A stretch of 64,000 nt of DNA, taken from Streptomyces olindensis. Its GTDB lineage: Bacteria; Actinomycetota; Actinomycetes; Streptomycetales; Streptomycetaceae. How positions within the stretch are numbered: the stretch's first letter is position 1; each line of letters opens with the position of its first letter. The stretch lies in assembly GCA_000696115.1 (NCBI GenBank), contig JJOH01000098.1:203872-267871 (forward strand), given 5' to 3'. Of the stretch, positions 25,026 to 34,066 are shown piece by piece. A program made the translations under genes and the position numbers. The notes beneath the pieces are model-generated. The model was not told where the DNA came from. It saw only the letters and a list, made by a program, of their open reading frames with translations, and did no database searches.

Positions 25026-26897
25026 ATGCCGTCAAGTCTTCGCACCCGTCTGAGATCCACCCTCACAGCCGTCCTCGCCGCCGCGGCGCTTCTCGCGCCC
25101 ACCAGCCCGGCCCATGCCCGGACCACCACGGCGTTACCGGAGTTCGAGCAGCAGGTCCTCTTCAAGGCCTCCCAGGACCCCGGTTACGCCTGCTTCCGCA
25201 TCCCGGCGATCGTGCGGACCACGTCCGGCACGCTGCTCGCCTTCGCCGAGGGCCGCGTCCTCAACTGCGGTGACGCCGCCGACATCGACATCGTCCTCAA
25301 GCGCTCCACCGACGGCGGCCGCACCTGGGGCCCGCTCCAGGTCGTCAACGAGGGCGCCGGCGACACGCACGGCAACCCCGCGCCCCTCGTGGACCGCAGG
25401 ACCGGCCGCATCCTGCTGGCCGAGACGTACAACACCGGCCGCACGGACGCCGGCAACTGCCAGATCCCCTGCGACCGCACCCCGCACCTGCAGTACAGCG
25501 ACGACGACGGCCGCACCTGGTCCGAGCCGCGCGACCTGAGCGACCAGATCCTCCCCGACGACTGGAACTCCTGGTACGCGACGGGCCCCGTGCACGGCAT
25601 CCAGCTGACCCGCGGCGAGCACGCCGGGCGGCTGGTCTTCGGCGTCAACACCGAGACGTGGAACGGCAGCCGGGTCTCCGCGAACCACGCGGCGCTCATC
25701 GTCAGCGACGACGGCGGCGACTCCTGGCGGGTCGGCGCCACGGACACCTGGCCCATAGCGCAGGACGGCACGTTCCGGCAGAAGCCGTCCGAGGTGACGC
25801 TCACCGAACGCGCCGACGGCGCCCTGCTCGTCAGCGGACGGGAACAGGACGGCACCGACCTCGGCCACCGGGCCCAGACCTTCAGCCTGGACGGCGGCGA
25901 CAGCTTCACCACGCCCTTCCGCGCCCTCCCGGACCTCTACACCCCGCAGGTCCAGGGCGCCACGCTGCGCCTCGGCGACCGCATGCTGCTGTCCGCCCCG
26001 GCCGACCCCGACCGCCGCCGCACGATGATGGTCCGCTCCTCCTACGACGGCGGGCGCACCTGGGAGAGCGTGGACCGGGGCACGGCCGTCACGACCGACT
26101 GGTCCGGCTACTCCGACATGGCGGCGATCGACCGTACGACGGTGGGCCTGCTGTACGAGGGCGGCGCGGTCGACGCCCGCGACGAGATCCGCTTCGCCCG
26201 GTTCACCGAGGACTGGCTGAAACCCCGCCGGGGCGCCGACCCGACCACCCGTGACGCCGCGGCCGGCGCCAAGCCCGCGGCCGTACTCGGCGGTGCCGGG
26301 CGGACGGCCGGTGTGCGGGGCAGTGCGATGTCCTTCGACGGCACGGACGACGCCGTACGCCTGCCGTACCGGTCCGGACTCCCCCTGGGCGAGGGGGACT
26401 TCACGGCTTCGCTGTTCTTCCGCTACACGGCCACGACCGGCGAGCAGCCGTTCCTGTGGATGGGCGGCATCGGCAGCACCCAGCCGCAGATCTGGCTGCG
26501 CGGGGAGCCGGCGAGCGACCGGGTCCGGGCGCTGATCACCACCCGGTCGGGCGCGACGACCGTCCGGAACGCCTCGGTGTCGACCGCCGGCGCCCACAAC
26601 GACGGCCGCTGGCACCATCTCGCGCTGCGCCGCGGCGGCGGCACACTGACGCTCTTCCTCGACGGCAAGGCGCTCACCACCGCGGACGTGCCGGGCTCGG
26701 TCAGCCGCAACTCCCCGTTCGGCGTGCACATCGGCCAGCGCATGGACAGCCGGGCCTACTTCACCGGGGCGATCGACGACGTCCGGGTCTGGAACCGGGC
26801 CCTGTCCGACCGGGAGTTGGCCTCCGGCGCGTCGGGGGCGGCCGCCAAGGGCACGGTGCTGTGGCTGCCCATGGACCAGGTGAGCGGCAGCAACTAA
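25026..26897 (+). CDS. Secreted exo-alpha-sialidase with C-terminal LamG domain
   Basis: 623 aa. Signal peptide to about residue 31 (VLAAAALLAPTSPAHA). GH33-type six-bladed propeller with FRIPAI, and Asp boxes STDGGRTW, SDDDGRTW, SDDGGDSW and SYDGGRTW. Residues about 425-610 form a concanavalin/LamG-like domain (FDGTDDAVRLPY, WHHLALRRGGGTLTLFLDG). Releases terminal sialic acids outside the cell. Leu37 is a TTA codon (25134-25136), so translation should depend on the bldA tRNA and come late in development. The following DUF4185-like gene is only 11 nt away. Confidence 0.92.
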   Translation: MPSSLRTRLRSTLTAVLAAAALLAPTSPAHARTTTALPEFEQQVLFKASQDPGYACFRIPAIVRTTSGTLLAFAEGRVLNCGDAADIDIVLKRSTDGGRTWGPLQVVNEGAGDTHGNPAPLVDRRTGRILLAETYNTGRTDAGNCQIPCDRTPHLQYSDDDGRTWSEPRDLSDQILPDDWNSWYATGPVHGIQLTRGEHAGRLVFGVNTETWNGSRVSANHAALIVSDDGGDSWRVGATDTWPIAQDGTFRQKPSEVTLTERADGALLVSGREQDGTDLGHRAQTFSLDGGDSFTTPFRALPDLYTPQVQGATLRLGDRMLLSAPADPDRRRTMMVRSSYDGGRTWESVDRGTAVTTDWSGYSDMAAIDRTTVGLLYEGGAVDARDEIRFARFTEDWLKPRRGADPTTRDAAAGAKPAAVLGGAGRTAGVRGSAMSFDGTDDAVRLPYRSGLPLGEGDFTASLFFRYTATTGEQPFLWMGGIGSTQPQIWLRGEPASDRVRALITTRSGATTVRNASVSTAGAHNDGRWHHLALRRGGGTLTLFLDGKALTTADVPGSVSRNSPFGVHIGQRMDSRAYFTGAIDDVRVWNRALSDRELASGASGAAAKGTVLWLPMDQVSGSN

Positions 26898-26908
26898 CGT
26901 CACGGAAC

Positions 26909-28147
26909 GTGCCCGACGACGCATCCGCAGCACGAGCACGACAGCGCACGGGAACCGGGATCGGCCTGCTGCTGGTCCTGGTTCTCGGGGCCGCGCTGCT
27001 CATCGCCCTGCCGGACGACGACGCGGACCCCGACGGCGGTGCCTGCCGGGCGCGCACGGTCGGCTCCTGGCAGGCGGATGAGCGCCTCACCGCCGAGTTC
27101 GCCCGCTACGGCGACGACGCGTCCCGCGACGACGACTGGACCGGCGGCGACGGCACCCACTCGGTCCGGCTGCCGGACGGCCGTGTGCTGTGGCTGTTCT
27201 CGGACACCTATCTGGGCCGGGTGTACGGCCCGCCCAACCCGCACGGCGAGTCCTACGCCTGGCGGGACACCACCGCCCCACTGGTGCGCAACTCGGCCGT
27301 GCTGATGCGCGACGGGCGGCTCCACTCCACGCTGCCCGCCCCGCTCTTCGCCGACCCGGCGCCGAACCAGTGGCGCTGGCCGGTCGCCGCCCGCGTCGAA
27401 CCCCGCTCCCCCGGCTCCGCCGAGAAGGTCGTCCGCGTGCTGCTGTGGGTGCGCACCGCCGGGCCCTCCCCGTGGATCTACGGCGTGCCCACCGCGACCG
27501 AGGTCGCCACCCTGTCCCTGCCCGAGCTGCGCCTGGAGTCGATCGTCAAGGTGCTCGACCAGCAGCTCGTCCCCGACCCGTCCCGGCGCGTGCTGTTCGG
27601 CACCACCCTGGTCGAGGAGGACGGCTGGACGTACGTCTACGGCGGCGACGACGGCCAGGCCGCCTCCCGCCCGGCCTCGCACGCCTACGTGGCGCGGGTG
27701 CCGGAGGGCCGGCTCGCCGATCCGGCGGCCTGGCGGTACTGGAGCGGCTCGGCGTGGGTGCCCGGCGCCCGGCCCCGGCCGGTGCTCGGGGACGGGCAGC
27801 GCAGGGGGGTGGGCAGCGCGTTCTCGGTCGTCCGGGACGATGGGACGTACGTGCTGTTCACGATGGCCACGGGCACGAAGGGCCTGACCACCGTGGCGTC
27901 CTACTGGGCCTGCTCGCCGGAAGGGCCGTGGCACGGTCCGGCGAAGGAGTTCAGCCCGTCGCTGCCGCAGGGCCAGGTGGCCGCCTACAACCCGCAGACG
28001 CATCCGGTGCTGAGCGGCGACGGGCGTCTGGTGCTGAGCTACGACGTCAACTGGCTGGAGACGACGGGCGCCGCCGCCCAGCTCAGCCGGAACGTGTCCC
28101 TGTACCGACCGCGGTTCGTGACGCTGCGGCTGGCTCCCGCGGGGTGA
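26909..28147 (+). CDS. DUF4185/DUF5005-like membrane-anchored propeller protein
   Basis: 412 aa. One N-terminal membrane helix (GIGLLLVLVLGAALLIAL) followed by an extracellular domain with GDGTHSVRLPDGRVLWLFSD, VYGGDDGQ and YNPQTHPVLSGDGRLVLSY, as in five-bladed glycosidase-like propellers of unknown function. GTG at 26909 precedes the membrane helix; the ribosome site is weak (GGA), consistent with coupling to the sialidase gene 11 nt upstream. Could be a glycan-binding or hydrolysing partner of the sialidase. Its end overlaps the convergent symporter gene by 65 bp. Confidence 0.75.
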   Translation: MPDDASAARARQRTGTGIGLLLVLVLGAALLIALPDDDADPDGGACRARTVGSWQADERLTAEFARYGDDASRDDDWTGGDGTHSVRLPDGRVLWLFSDTYLGRVYGPPNPHGESYAWRDTTAPLVRNSAVLMRDGRLHSTLPAPLFADPAPNQWRWPVAARVEPRSPGSAEKVVRVLLWVRTAGPSPWIYGVPTATEVATLSLPELRLESIVKVLDQQLVPDPSRRVLFGTTLVEEDGWTYVYGGDDGQAASRPASHAYVARVPEGRLADPAAWRYWSGSAWVPGARPRPVLGDGQRRGVGSAFSVVRDDGTYVLFTMATGTKGLTTVASYWACSPEGPWHGPAKEFSPSLPQGQVAAYNPQTHPVLSGDGRLVLSYDVNWLETTGAAAQLSRNVSLYRPRFVTLRLAPAG

Positions 28148-29120
28148 CGTCGGCCACCGGGTCCTGCGCACGCCGCTTGGCGATCACCGCGCACACGATC
28201 AGCTGCATCTGGTGGAAGAGCATCAGCGGCAGCACGGCGAGGGCCGCCTGCGGGCCGAACAGCACGCTGGCCATGGGCAGTCCGGAGGCGAGGGACTTCT
28301 TCGAGCCCGCGAACTGCAGGGCGATCCGGTCCTCCCGCCCGAAGCGCAGCGCCTTGCCGCCGTACCAGGTCAGCAGGAGCATCACGGCGAGGATGACCGC
28401 CTCGACGGCGAACAGCCCGCCGAGCCGCGCGGGGCTGACCTGGTGCCAGATGCCCTGGACCATGCCCTCGCTGAACGCCGTGTAGACGACCAGGAGGATC
28501 GAGCCGCGGTCCACGAGGCCGAGGACCTTCTTGTGGCGGGTGACGAAGCCGCCGATCCAGCGGCGCAGCAGCTGTCCGGCAAGGAACGGCACGAGCAGTT
28601 GCAGCACGATCTCCAGCAGGGAGTCGGCCGAGAACCCGCCGCTGCTGCCGAGCAGGGAGGCCGCGAGCAGGGGGGTGGCGATGATGCCGACGAGGGAGGA
28701 GAAGGATCCCGCGCAGATCGCCGCGGGCACGTTGCCGCGGGCCATCGAGGTGAAGGCGATCGACGACTGCACGGTCGACGGGACGAGCGTGAGGAAGAGC
28801 AGGCCCTGGTAGAGGGGGTGGGTCAGGATCACCGGCACGAGTCCGCGTGCCGCGAGGCCGAGCAGCGGGAAGATCACGAAGGTGCAGGCGAGGACCGTGA
28901 CGTGGAGCCGCCAGTGGCGCAGGCCGTCCAGTGCCTCCCGGGTGGACAGCCGGGCCCCGTAGAGGAAGAACAGGAAGGCGATCGCGGCCGTGGAGGCGCC
29001 GGAGGAGACATCCGCTGCCGTTCCGCGTGCCGGGATCAGCGCGGCGATTCCGACTGTCCCGAGGAGGAGCAGGATGTAGGGGTCGATCGGCAGCCGGCTC
29101 GGCCAGCGCAGGCGTTTCAC
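28083..29120 (-). CDS. Bile acid:sodium symporter family transporter (YfeH-like)
   Basis: 345 aa, about nine or ten membrane segments. Family regions: FLFFLYGARLSTREALDGLRHW reduced here to its core, LVPSTVQSSIAFTSMARGN and QFAGSKKSLASGLPMASVLF. This SBF-like branch (PF13593 type) has no firmly established substrate. Divergent from a LysR regulator with a palindrome between them, so probably its target. Confidence 0.85.
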   Translation of the reverse strand: MKRLRWPSRLPIDPYILLLLGTVGIAALIPARGTAADVSSGASTAAIAFLFFLYGARLSTREALDGLRHWRLHVTVLACTFVIFPLLGLAARGLVPVILTHPLYQGLLFLTLVPSTVQSSIAFTSMARGNVPAAICAGSFSSLVGIIATPLLAASLLGSSGGFSADSLLEIVLQLLVPFLAGQLLRRWIGGFVTRHKKVLGLVDRGSILLVVYTAFSEGMVQGIWHQVSPARLGGLFAVEAVILAVMLLLTWYGGKALRFGREDRIALQFAGSKKSLASGLPMASVLFGPQAALAVLPLMLFHQMQLIVCAVIAKRRAQDPVADVTPREPAAASRTAVGTGTRSG

Positions 29121-29226
29121 GGTGCTCCACTTGCTTGGTGCTTCGGTCGGTCGCGGGGCCGGGACGGCCCCCTTCCATCCTGCTCCCCCGTCCGGCGATC
29201 GGGAATCCCGTACACCGCTCTCACTG

Positions 29227-29245
29227 CTATCACGTATCGCGATAG
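29227..29245. promoter_or_regulatory. Candidate LysR operator
   Basis: CTATCACGTATCGCGATAG, an inverted repeat CTATC/GATAG containing a T-N11-A-type core, 9 bp before the LysR start and 106 bp before the divergent transporter start. Confidence 0.5.
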
Positions 29246-29254
29246 CTTTGGTTC

Positions 29255-30133
29255 ATGTACGACCCCTCCCATCTGCGCACGTTCCTGTCGGTGGCGCAGA
29301 CGCTGAGCTTCACGCAGGCCGCGCGGCGGCTCGGGCTGCGGCAGTCGACGGTCAGCCAGCACGTGCGGCGGCTGGAGGACGCGACCGGGCGGACGCTGTT
29401 CAGCCGGGACACGCACTCGGTGGAGCTGACCGAGGACGGCGAGGCCATGCTCGGGTTCGCGCGACGGATCCTGGAGGTGCACGAGCAGGCGGCGGCGTTC
29501 TTCACGGGCACCCGGCTGCGCGGCCGACTGCGCTTCGGCGCCTCGGAGGACTTCGTGCTGACGCGACTGCCGGAGATCCTGGAGGGCTTCCGGCACGAGC
29601 ACCCGGAGGTCGACCTGGAGCTGACGGTCGAGCTGTCGGGCACGCTGCACGAGATGCTGGCCGCCGGGAAGCTGGACCTCGTGCTGGCCAAGCGGCGGCC
29701 CGAGGACCCGCGCGGCGACCTCGTCCGGCACGACCGGCTGGTGTGGATCGGCGCCGAGCGCCTCCGCCTCGACCCCGACCGCCCGGTGCCGCTCATCGTC
29801 TACCCGCCGCCGGGCATCACCCGCGCGCTCGCCCTGGAGGCGCTGGAGCGGCAGGGCCGCGAGTGGCGCGTGGTGTGCACGAGCGGCAGCCTGAACGGGC
29901 TCGTCGCGGCGGCCCGGGCGGGCCTGGGCGTGATGGCCCACTCCCGCGGCCTCATCCCGCCGGGCCTGGTCCGGGTCCCGGACCGGGCGGGGCTGCCGGA
30001 GCTGGGGCAGGTCGACTTCGTCGTGGTGCACGGCCGGCGCCGCCCCTCCGCCCAAGGCGCCGCGGACGCCCTGGCCGCTGCGCTCCTGGCGGGCGGGGAC
30101 CGGCTGCACCGCAGCGGGCGCAAGGGCCTGTGA
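29255..30133 (+). CDS. LysR-family transcriptional regulator
   Basis: 292 aa. N-terminal winged helix with LRTFLSVAQTLSFTQAARRL and QSTVSQHVRRLEDATG; co-inducer domain from about residue 90 (GRLRFGASEDFVLTRLPEIL). Divergent from the symporter gene, its likely target. ATG at 29255. Confidence 0.92.
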   Translation: MYDPSHLRTFLSVAQTLSFTQAARRLGLRQSTVSQHVRRLEDATGRTLFSRDTHSVELTEDGEAMLGFARRILEVHEQAAAFFTGTRLRGRLRFGASEDFVLTRLPEILEGFRHEHPEVDLELTVELSGTLHEMLAAGKLDLVLAKRRPEDPRGDLVRHDRLVWIGAERLRLDPDRPVPLIVYPPPGITRALALEALERQGREWRVVCTSGSLNGLVAAARAGLGVMAHSRGLIPPGLVRVPDRAGLPELGQVDFVVVHGRRRPSAQGAADALAAALLAGGDRLHRSGRKGL

Positions 30134-30433
30134 CGAACCGGAGTGACGGAATCCGCAGCCGCCGCGCTGAGAGAAGTGGCACCCGCTCGGGCGCGTGACG
30201 TGCGACTCCTGGAGTCGTACAGATTCGGTGGAGATTACGGCACCGAAACTTACGCAACCGTCAGGATTCTGTCCGACCCTTCCCCATGTGAGCGTATTTT
30301 CCCTCGTTGACCAGCACGGACGAGAGCGCTGCCCACCTCCGCCCCCCTCCCGCGCAGTGGTTGCTTGGGGTAGCTTTCACGGCGCTGTGCGGAGCGTCAC
30401 TCAACAAAAGCGCTGAGGAGCGGGGAGCGGGGT
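30134..30433. other. 300-bp gene-free stretch between LysR and acyl-CoA ligase genes
   Basis: It holds a palindrome at 30200-30220 whose core CGACTCC-T-GGAGTCG is perfect, which may end the LysR transcript or be an operator. A lower-GC part (30225-30300) is followed by TTGCTT (30361-30366) and TAGCTT (30371-30376), too closely spaced for a classical promoter. No small gene is convincing. Confidence 0.5.
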
Positions 30434-32260
30434 TTGCGCGAGTTCACCAACCCTCCGTTGGCGTTGGCACCTCCGGTGGGCGGTCTGGCCGACGTGGTAT
30501 TCCAGCATGCCCAGGAGGACCCGCTGCGCATCGCGCTGGGCCGCAAGGACGACTCCGGCCAGTGGCGGGACGTCACCAGCGCCGAGTTCCGCGACGAGGT
30601 GCTCGCCCTGGCCAAGGGCCTGCTGGCGAGCGGCATCCGGTTCGGCGACCGGGTCGCGATCATGTCCCGCACGCGCTACGAGTGGACGCTGTTCGACTAC
30701 GCCCTGTGGACCATCGGCGCCCAGGTGGTGCCGGTCTACCCGACCTCCTCGGCCGAGCAGTGCTTCTGGATGCTGTACGACGCCGAGGTGACGGCCGCGG
30801 TCGTGGAGCACGAGGACCACGCGATGACGATCGCCACCGTCATCGACCGGCTGCCGCAGCTGCGCCGCCTGTGGCAGCTGGACTCCGGCGCCGTGCACGA
30901 GCTGTACGACGCGGGCGCCCACCTGGGCGACGAGGTGGTGCACCGCCACCGGCAGGCCGTCACGCCCGACTCCGTCGCCACGATCATCTACACCTCGGGC
31001 ACCACCGGCCGGCCCAAGGGCTGCGTCATCACGCACGGCAACTTCATGTTCGAGGCGGACACCGTCATCGAGCGCTGGGAGCCGGTGTTCCACTCCAAGC
31101 GGGGCGACGAGGCGGCGACCCTGCTGTTCCTGCCGCTCGCCCACGTCTTCGGGCGGATGGTGCAGGTCGCCGGGATCCGCGGCAAGGTGAAGTTCGGCCA
31201 CCAGCCGCAGCTGAACGCGGCGGCCCTGCTGCCGGACCTGGCGGCGTTCAAACCGACGTTCTTCCTGGCCGTGCCGTACATCTTCGAGAAGGTGTTCAAC
31301 GCGGCCCGCCGCAAGGCCGAGAAGGAGGGCCGCTCCGGCCCCTTCGAGAAGGCCGTCGACATCGCCATCAGGTACGCGGACGCGATGGAGGCGAAGGCCT
31401 GGGGCGTCGGCCCCGGCCCGTCCGCCGGGCTGCGCATGCAGCACCAGCTGTTCGACAAGCTCGTCTACTCCAAGATCCGCGCCGCGATGGGCGGCCGCAT
31501 CAAGCACGCCATGTCCGGCGGCTCGGCGATGGACCGGCGGCTGGGGCTGTTCTTCGCCGGGGCGGGCGTGCACATCTACGAGGGCTACGGCCTGACCGAG
31601 TGCACCGCCGCCGCCACCGCCAACCCGCCCGGACGCACCCGCTTCGGCACGGTGGGGCAGCCCATCCCGGGCATGACGGTGCACATCGCGGACGACGGCG
31701 AGATCTGGCTGCACGGCGACAACGTCTTCCAGGGCTACCTCAACAACCCCAAGGCCACGGACGAGACCCTGCACGACGGCTGGCTCGCCACCGGCGACCT
31801 CGGCTCGCTCGACGAGGACGGCTACCTCACCATCACGGGCCGCAAAAAGGAGATCCTGGTCACATCGGGCGGCAAGAGTGTTTCGCCCGGTGTGCTGGAG
31901 GAACGCGTCCGGGACCACCCGCTGGTCAACCAGTGCATCGTCGTCGGCAACGACCGCCCGTACATCGCCGCGCTGGTGACGCTCGACCAGGAGGCCGTGG
32001 AGCACTGGCTGACGATGCGCAACAAGCCGCCGATGTCCCCGGCGCAACTGGTGCGCGACGCGGATCTGGAGACGGAGGTGCGCCGCGCGGTGGTCGCCGC
32101 CAACACCCTCGTCTCCCAGGCCGAGTCGATCCGCACCTTCCGCATCCTGGCCCAGCCGTTCACGGAGGAGCACGGGCTGCTGACCCCGTCGCTGAAGCTG
32201 AAGCGGAAGGCGATCGAAAAGGCGTACGAGAACGAGGTCGAGGCGCTGTACCGGGCGTGA
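30434..32260 (+). CDS. Long-chain fatty acid--CoA ligase (AMP-forming)
   Basis: 608 aa. ATP loop YTSGTTGRPKG, EGYGLTECTAA, ATGDLGSLDEDGYLTITGRK shortened to its conserved TGDLG/GRKKEI elements, and the catalytic lysine region SLKLKRKAIEKAY. Activates fatty acids to acyl-CoA for beta-oxidation or lipid synthesis. TTG start at 30434, supported by GGAGCGGGG upstream and by the N-terminal sequence MREFTNPPLALAP typical of streptomycete FadD. Stands alone. Confidence 0.9.
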   Translation: MREFTNPPLALAPPVGGLADVVFQHAQEDPLRIALGRKDDSGQWRDVTSAEFRDEVLALAKGLLASGIRFGDRVAIMSRTRYEWTLFDYALWTIGAQVVPVYPTSSAEQCFWMLYDAEVTAAVVEHEDHAMTIATVIDRLPQLRRLWQLDSGAVHELYDAGAHLGDEVVHRHRQAVTPDSVATIIYTSGTTGRPKGCVITHGNFMFEADTVIERWEPVFHSKRGDEAATLLFLPLAHVFGRMVQVAGIRGKVKFGHQPQLNAAALLPDLAAFKPTFFLAVPYIFEKVFNAARRKAEKEGRSGPFEKAVDIAIRYADAMEAKAWGVGPGPSAGLRMQHQLFDKLVYSKIRAAMGGRIKHAMSGGSAMDRRLGLFFAGAGVHIYEGYGLTECTAAATANPPGRTRFGTVGQPIPGMTVHIADDGEIWLHGDNVFQGYLNNPKATDETLHDGWLATGDLGSLDEDGYLTITGRKKEILVTSGGKSVSPGVLEERVRDHPLVNQCIVVGNDRPYIAALVTLDQEAVEHWLTMRNKPPMSPAQLVRDADLETEVRRAVVAANTLVSQAESIRTFRILAQPFTEEHGLLTPSLKLKRKAIEKAYENEVEALYRA

Positions 32261-32376
32261 CATCCGCCCCGCGGGGCAGGTGTCGCTTCTGAATTCTCCC
32301 GTCCGGAATGCATCACGACTCGTGATCGTTGACGATGGGAGGACACCCTGACCACAAACCGAAGGATCGAGAGCTC

Positions 32377-33210
32377 GTGAGCAAGGTCCCCCCGATCATC
32401 CTGAACAACGGCGTCGAGATGCCCCAGCTGGGCTTCGGTGTCTGGCAGGTGCCGGACGACGAGGCGGAGTCGGCGGTCGCGACGGCGCTGGAGGCCGGGT
32501 ACCGCAGCATCGACACCGCGGCGATCTACGGCAACGAGGAGGGCACCGGAAAGGCCATCGCCGCCTCCGGCCTCCCGCGCGAGGAGCTCTTCGTCACCAC
32601 GAAGCTGTGGAACGCCGACCAGGGGTACGACTCCACGCTGCGCGCCTTCGACACATCGCTGGAGAAGCTCGGCCTGGACTTCGTCGACCTGTACCTGATC
32701 CACTGGCCGATGCCCGACAAGGGCACCTACGTGGACACGTACAAGGCGTTCGAGAAGCTGCACGCCGACGGCCGGATCCGGGCCATCGGTGTCTCCAACT
32801 TCCTGCCCGAGCACCTGGAGAAGCTGATCGGCGAGACGTCGGTCATCCCGGCGGTGAACCAGATCGAGCTGCACCCCCACCTCCAGCAGCACGCCGCCCG
32901 CGAGTACCACGCGGAGCAGGGCATCGCCACGGAGGCCTGGTCGCCGCTCGGCCAGGGCAAGGGCCTGCTGGAGGTCCCGGCGATCGTGGCCATCGCCCAG
33001 AAGCACAACCGCACGCCCGCGCAGGTCGTGCTGCGCTGGCACATCCAGCTGGGCAACGTGGTGATCCCGAAGTCCGTGACGCCGGCGCGGATCAAGGAGA
33101 ACATCGAGGTCTTCGACTTCAGCCTGGACACCGAGGACCTGGCGGCGATCAGCGCCCTGAACGAGGACCGGCGCCTGGGCCCGGACCCGGCGACGTTCAA
33201 CGGCTCCTGA
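32377..33210 (+). CDS. Aldo/keto reductase (AKR5-like)
   Basis: 277 aa. Catalytic tetrad visible: Asp and Tyr in IDTAAIYGNEEG, Lys in VTTKLW, His in YLIHWPMP; NADPH-binding VVIPKSVTPARIKEN. GTG at 32377 opens SKVPPIILNNG, the usual family start; a GTG/ATG about 14-16 codons earlier would add unconserved residues. Reduces small aldehydes and ketones such as 2,5-diketogluconate-like substrates. Ends at a strong bidirectional terminator. Confidence 0.92.
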   Translation: MSKVPPIILNNGVEMPQLGFGVWQVPDDEAESAVATALEAGYRSIDTAAIYGNEEGTGKAIAASGLPREELFVTTKLWNADQGYDSTLRAFDTSLEKLGLDFVDLYLIHWPMPDKGTYVDTYKAFEKLHADGRIRAIGVSNFLPEHLEKLIGETSVIPAVNQIELHPHLQQHAAREYHAEQGIATEAWSPLGQGKGLLEVPAIVAIAQKHNRTPAQVVLRWHIQLGNVVIPKSVTPARIKENIEVFDFSLDTEDLAAISALNEDRRLGPDPATFNGS

Positions 33211-33217
33211 GCCGCAC

Positions 33218-33271
33218 CGGCAGCGCCCCGGTTCCGACGCCCCCTGAGCGGCCGGAACCGGGGCGCTGCCG
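33218..33271. terminator. Bidirectional terminator between convergent AKR and SDR genes
   Basis: A perfect 19-bp inverted repeat (33218-33236 and 33253-33271, CGGCAGCGCCCCGGTTCCG and complement) with a 16-nt loop. Confidence 0.8.
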
Positions 33272-33282
33272 TGTCCGCCCTC

Positions 33283-33984
33283 TCAGACCGGCTGTCCCAC
33301 CGGCCGTACGACCACCGTGTTGACGTCGACCCCGGCCGGCCGGCGCATCGCCCAGACGACCGAGTCGGCGATCTGACCGGGCGTGAGGAGATGGCCGGGC
33401 GGGAGGCTGCCGTAGGAGTCCCAGAAGGGGGTCTCCGTGCGGCCGGGCGCGACCAGGGTGACGCCCACGCCCCACTCGGTGACCTGCCGCCGGGTGTTCT
33501 CGGCGAGTCCGGTCACCGCCCACTTCGTGGCTCCGTAGAGGTTGCCGGGCCCGTGCACGAACCCGGCGACGCTCCCGACGAGCACGATCCGGCCGCGTGT
33601 CTCCTTCAGGGCGTCGATCGACGCCCTGATGAGCAGGGCCGGGCCGAGGACGTTGGTCAGCACCATGTCGGTCCAGCCGGCCGGGTCGCCCTCCGCGACC
33701 GTGTCGTGGGTGGCGGAACCGGCGTTGGCGACGACCGTGTCCAGCCGGCCGAAGGCCTTGAGGGTGGCGTCGACCGCCGACCGGACGTCCTCGTACACGG
33801 CGGTGTCGCCGGTGATCGTCAACAGCCCGTCGGGCCGCCCCAGTTCCTCGGCGAAGGCGCGCAGCCGCTCCTCCCCCCGCCCCGTGACGGCGACCCGGTA
33901 CCCGGCCTCCAGCAACCGCCGTGCGACGGCGGCACCGATGCCGCTGCCGCCGCCGGTGATGAGCGCGACCTGGGACTCGGACAT
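33283..33984 (-). CDS. SDR-family oxidoreductase
   Basis: 233 aa. TGGGSGIGAAVARRL cofactor loop, NAGSA, Ser in VGSVAGF and the catalytic YGATK. Short classical SDR; substrate unknown. Start at MSESQVAL with GGGGGAAG upstream. A candidate promoter with a LacI-like box lies 52-73 bp upstream. Confidence 0.9.
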   Translation of the reverse strand: MSESQVALITGGGSGIGAAVARRLLEAGYRVAVTGRGEERLRAFAEELGRPDGLLTITGDTAVYEDVRSAVDATLKAFGRLDTVVANAGSATHDTVAEGDPAGWTDMVLTNVLGPALLIRASIDALKETRGRIVLVGSVAGFVHGPGNLYGATKWAVTGLAENTRRQVTEWGVGVTLVAPGRTETPFWDSYGSLPPGHLLTPGQIADSVVWAMRRPAGVDVNTVVVRPVGQPV

Positions 33985-34035
33985 GGCTTCCCCCTGTGTG
34001 TGCGGTCGGAACTGCGATGCCGGGGAGTCCATCAG

Positions 34036-34057
34036 TTGAAGCGCTCTCGAAGTCAAG
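34036..34057 (-). promoter_or_regulatory. Promoter with LacI-type palindrome upstream of the SDR gene
   Basis: On the minus strand TTGACT (34057-34052) is followed by the imperfect palindrome TTCGAGAGCGCTTCAA, whose AGCGCT centre resembles LacI-family operators. Confidence 0.35.
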
Positions 34058-34066
34058 GCCCCGGGG

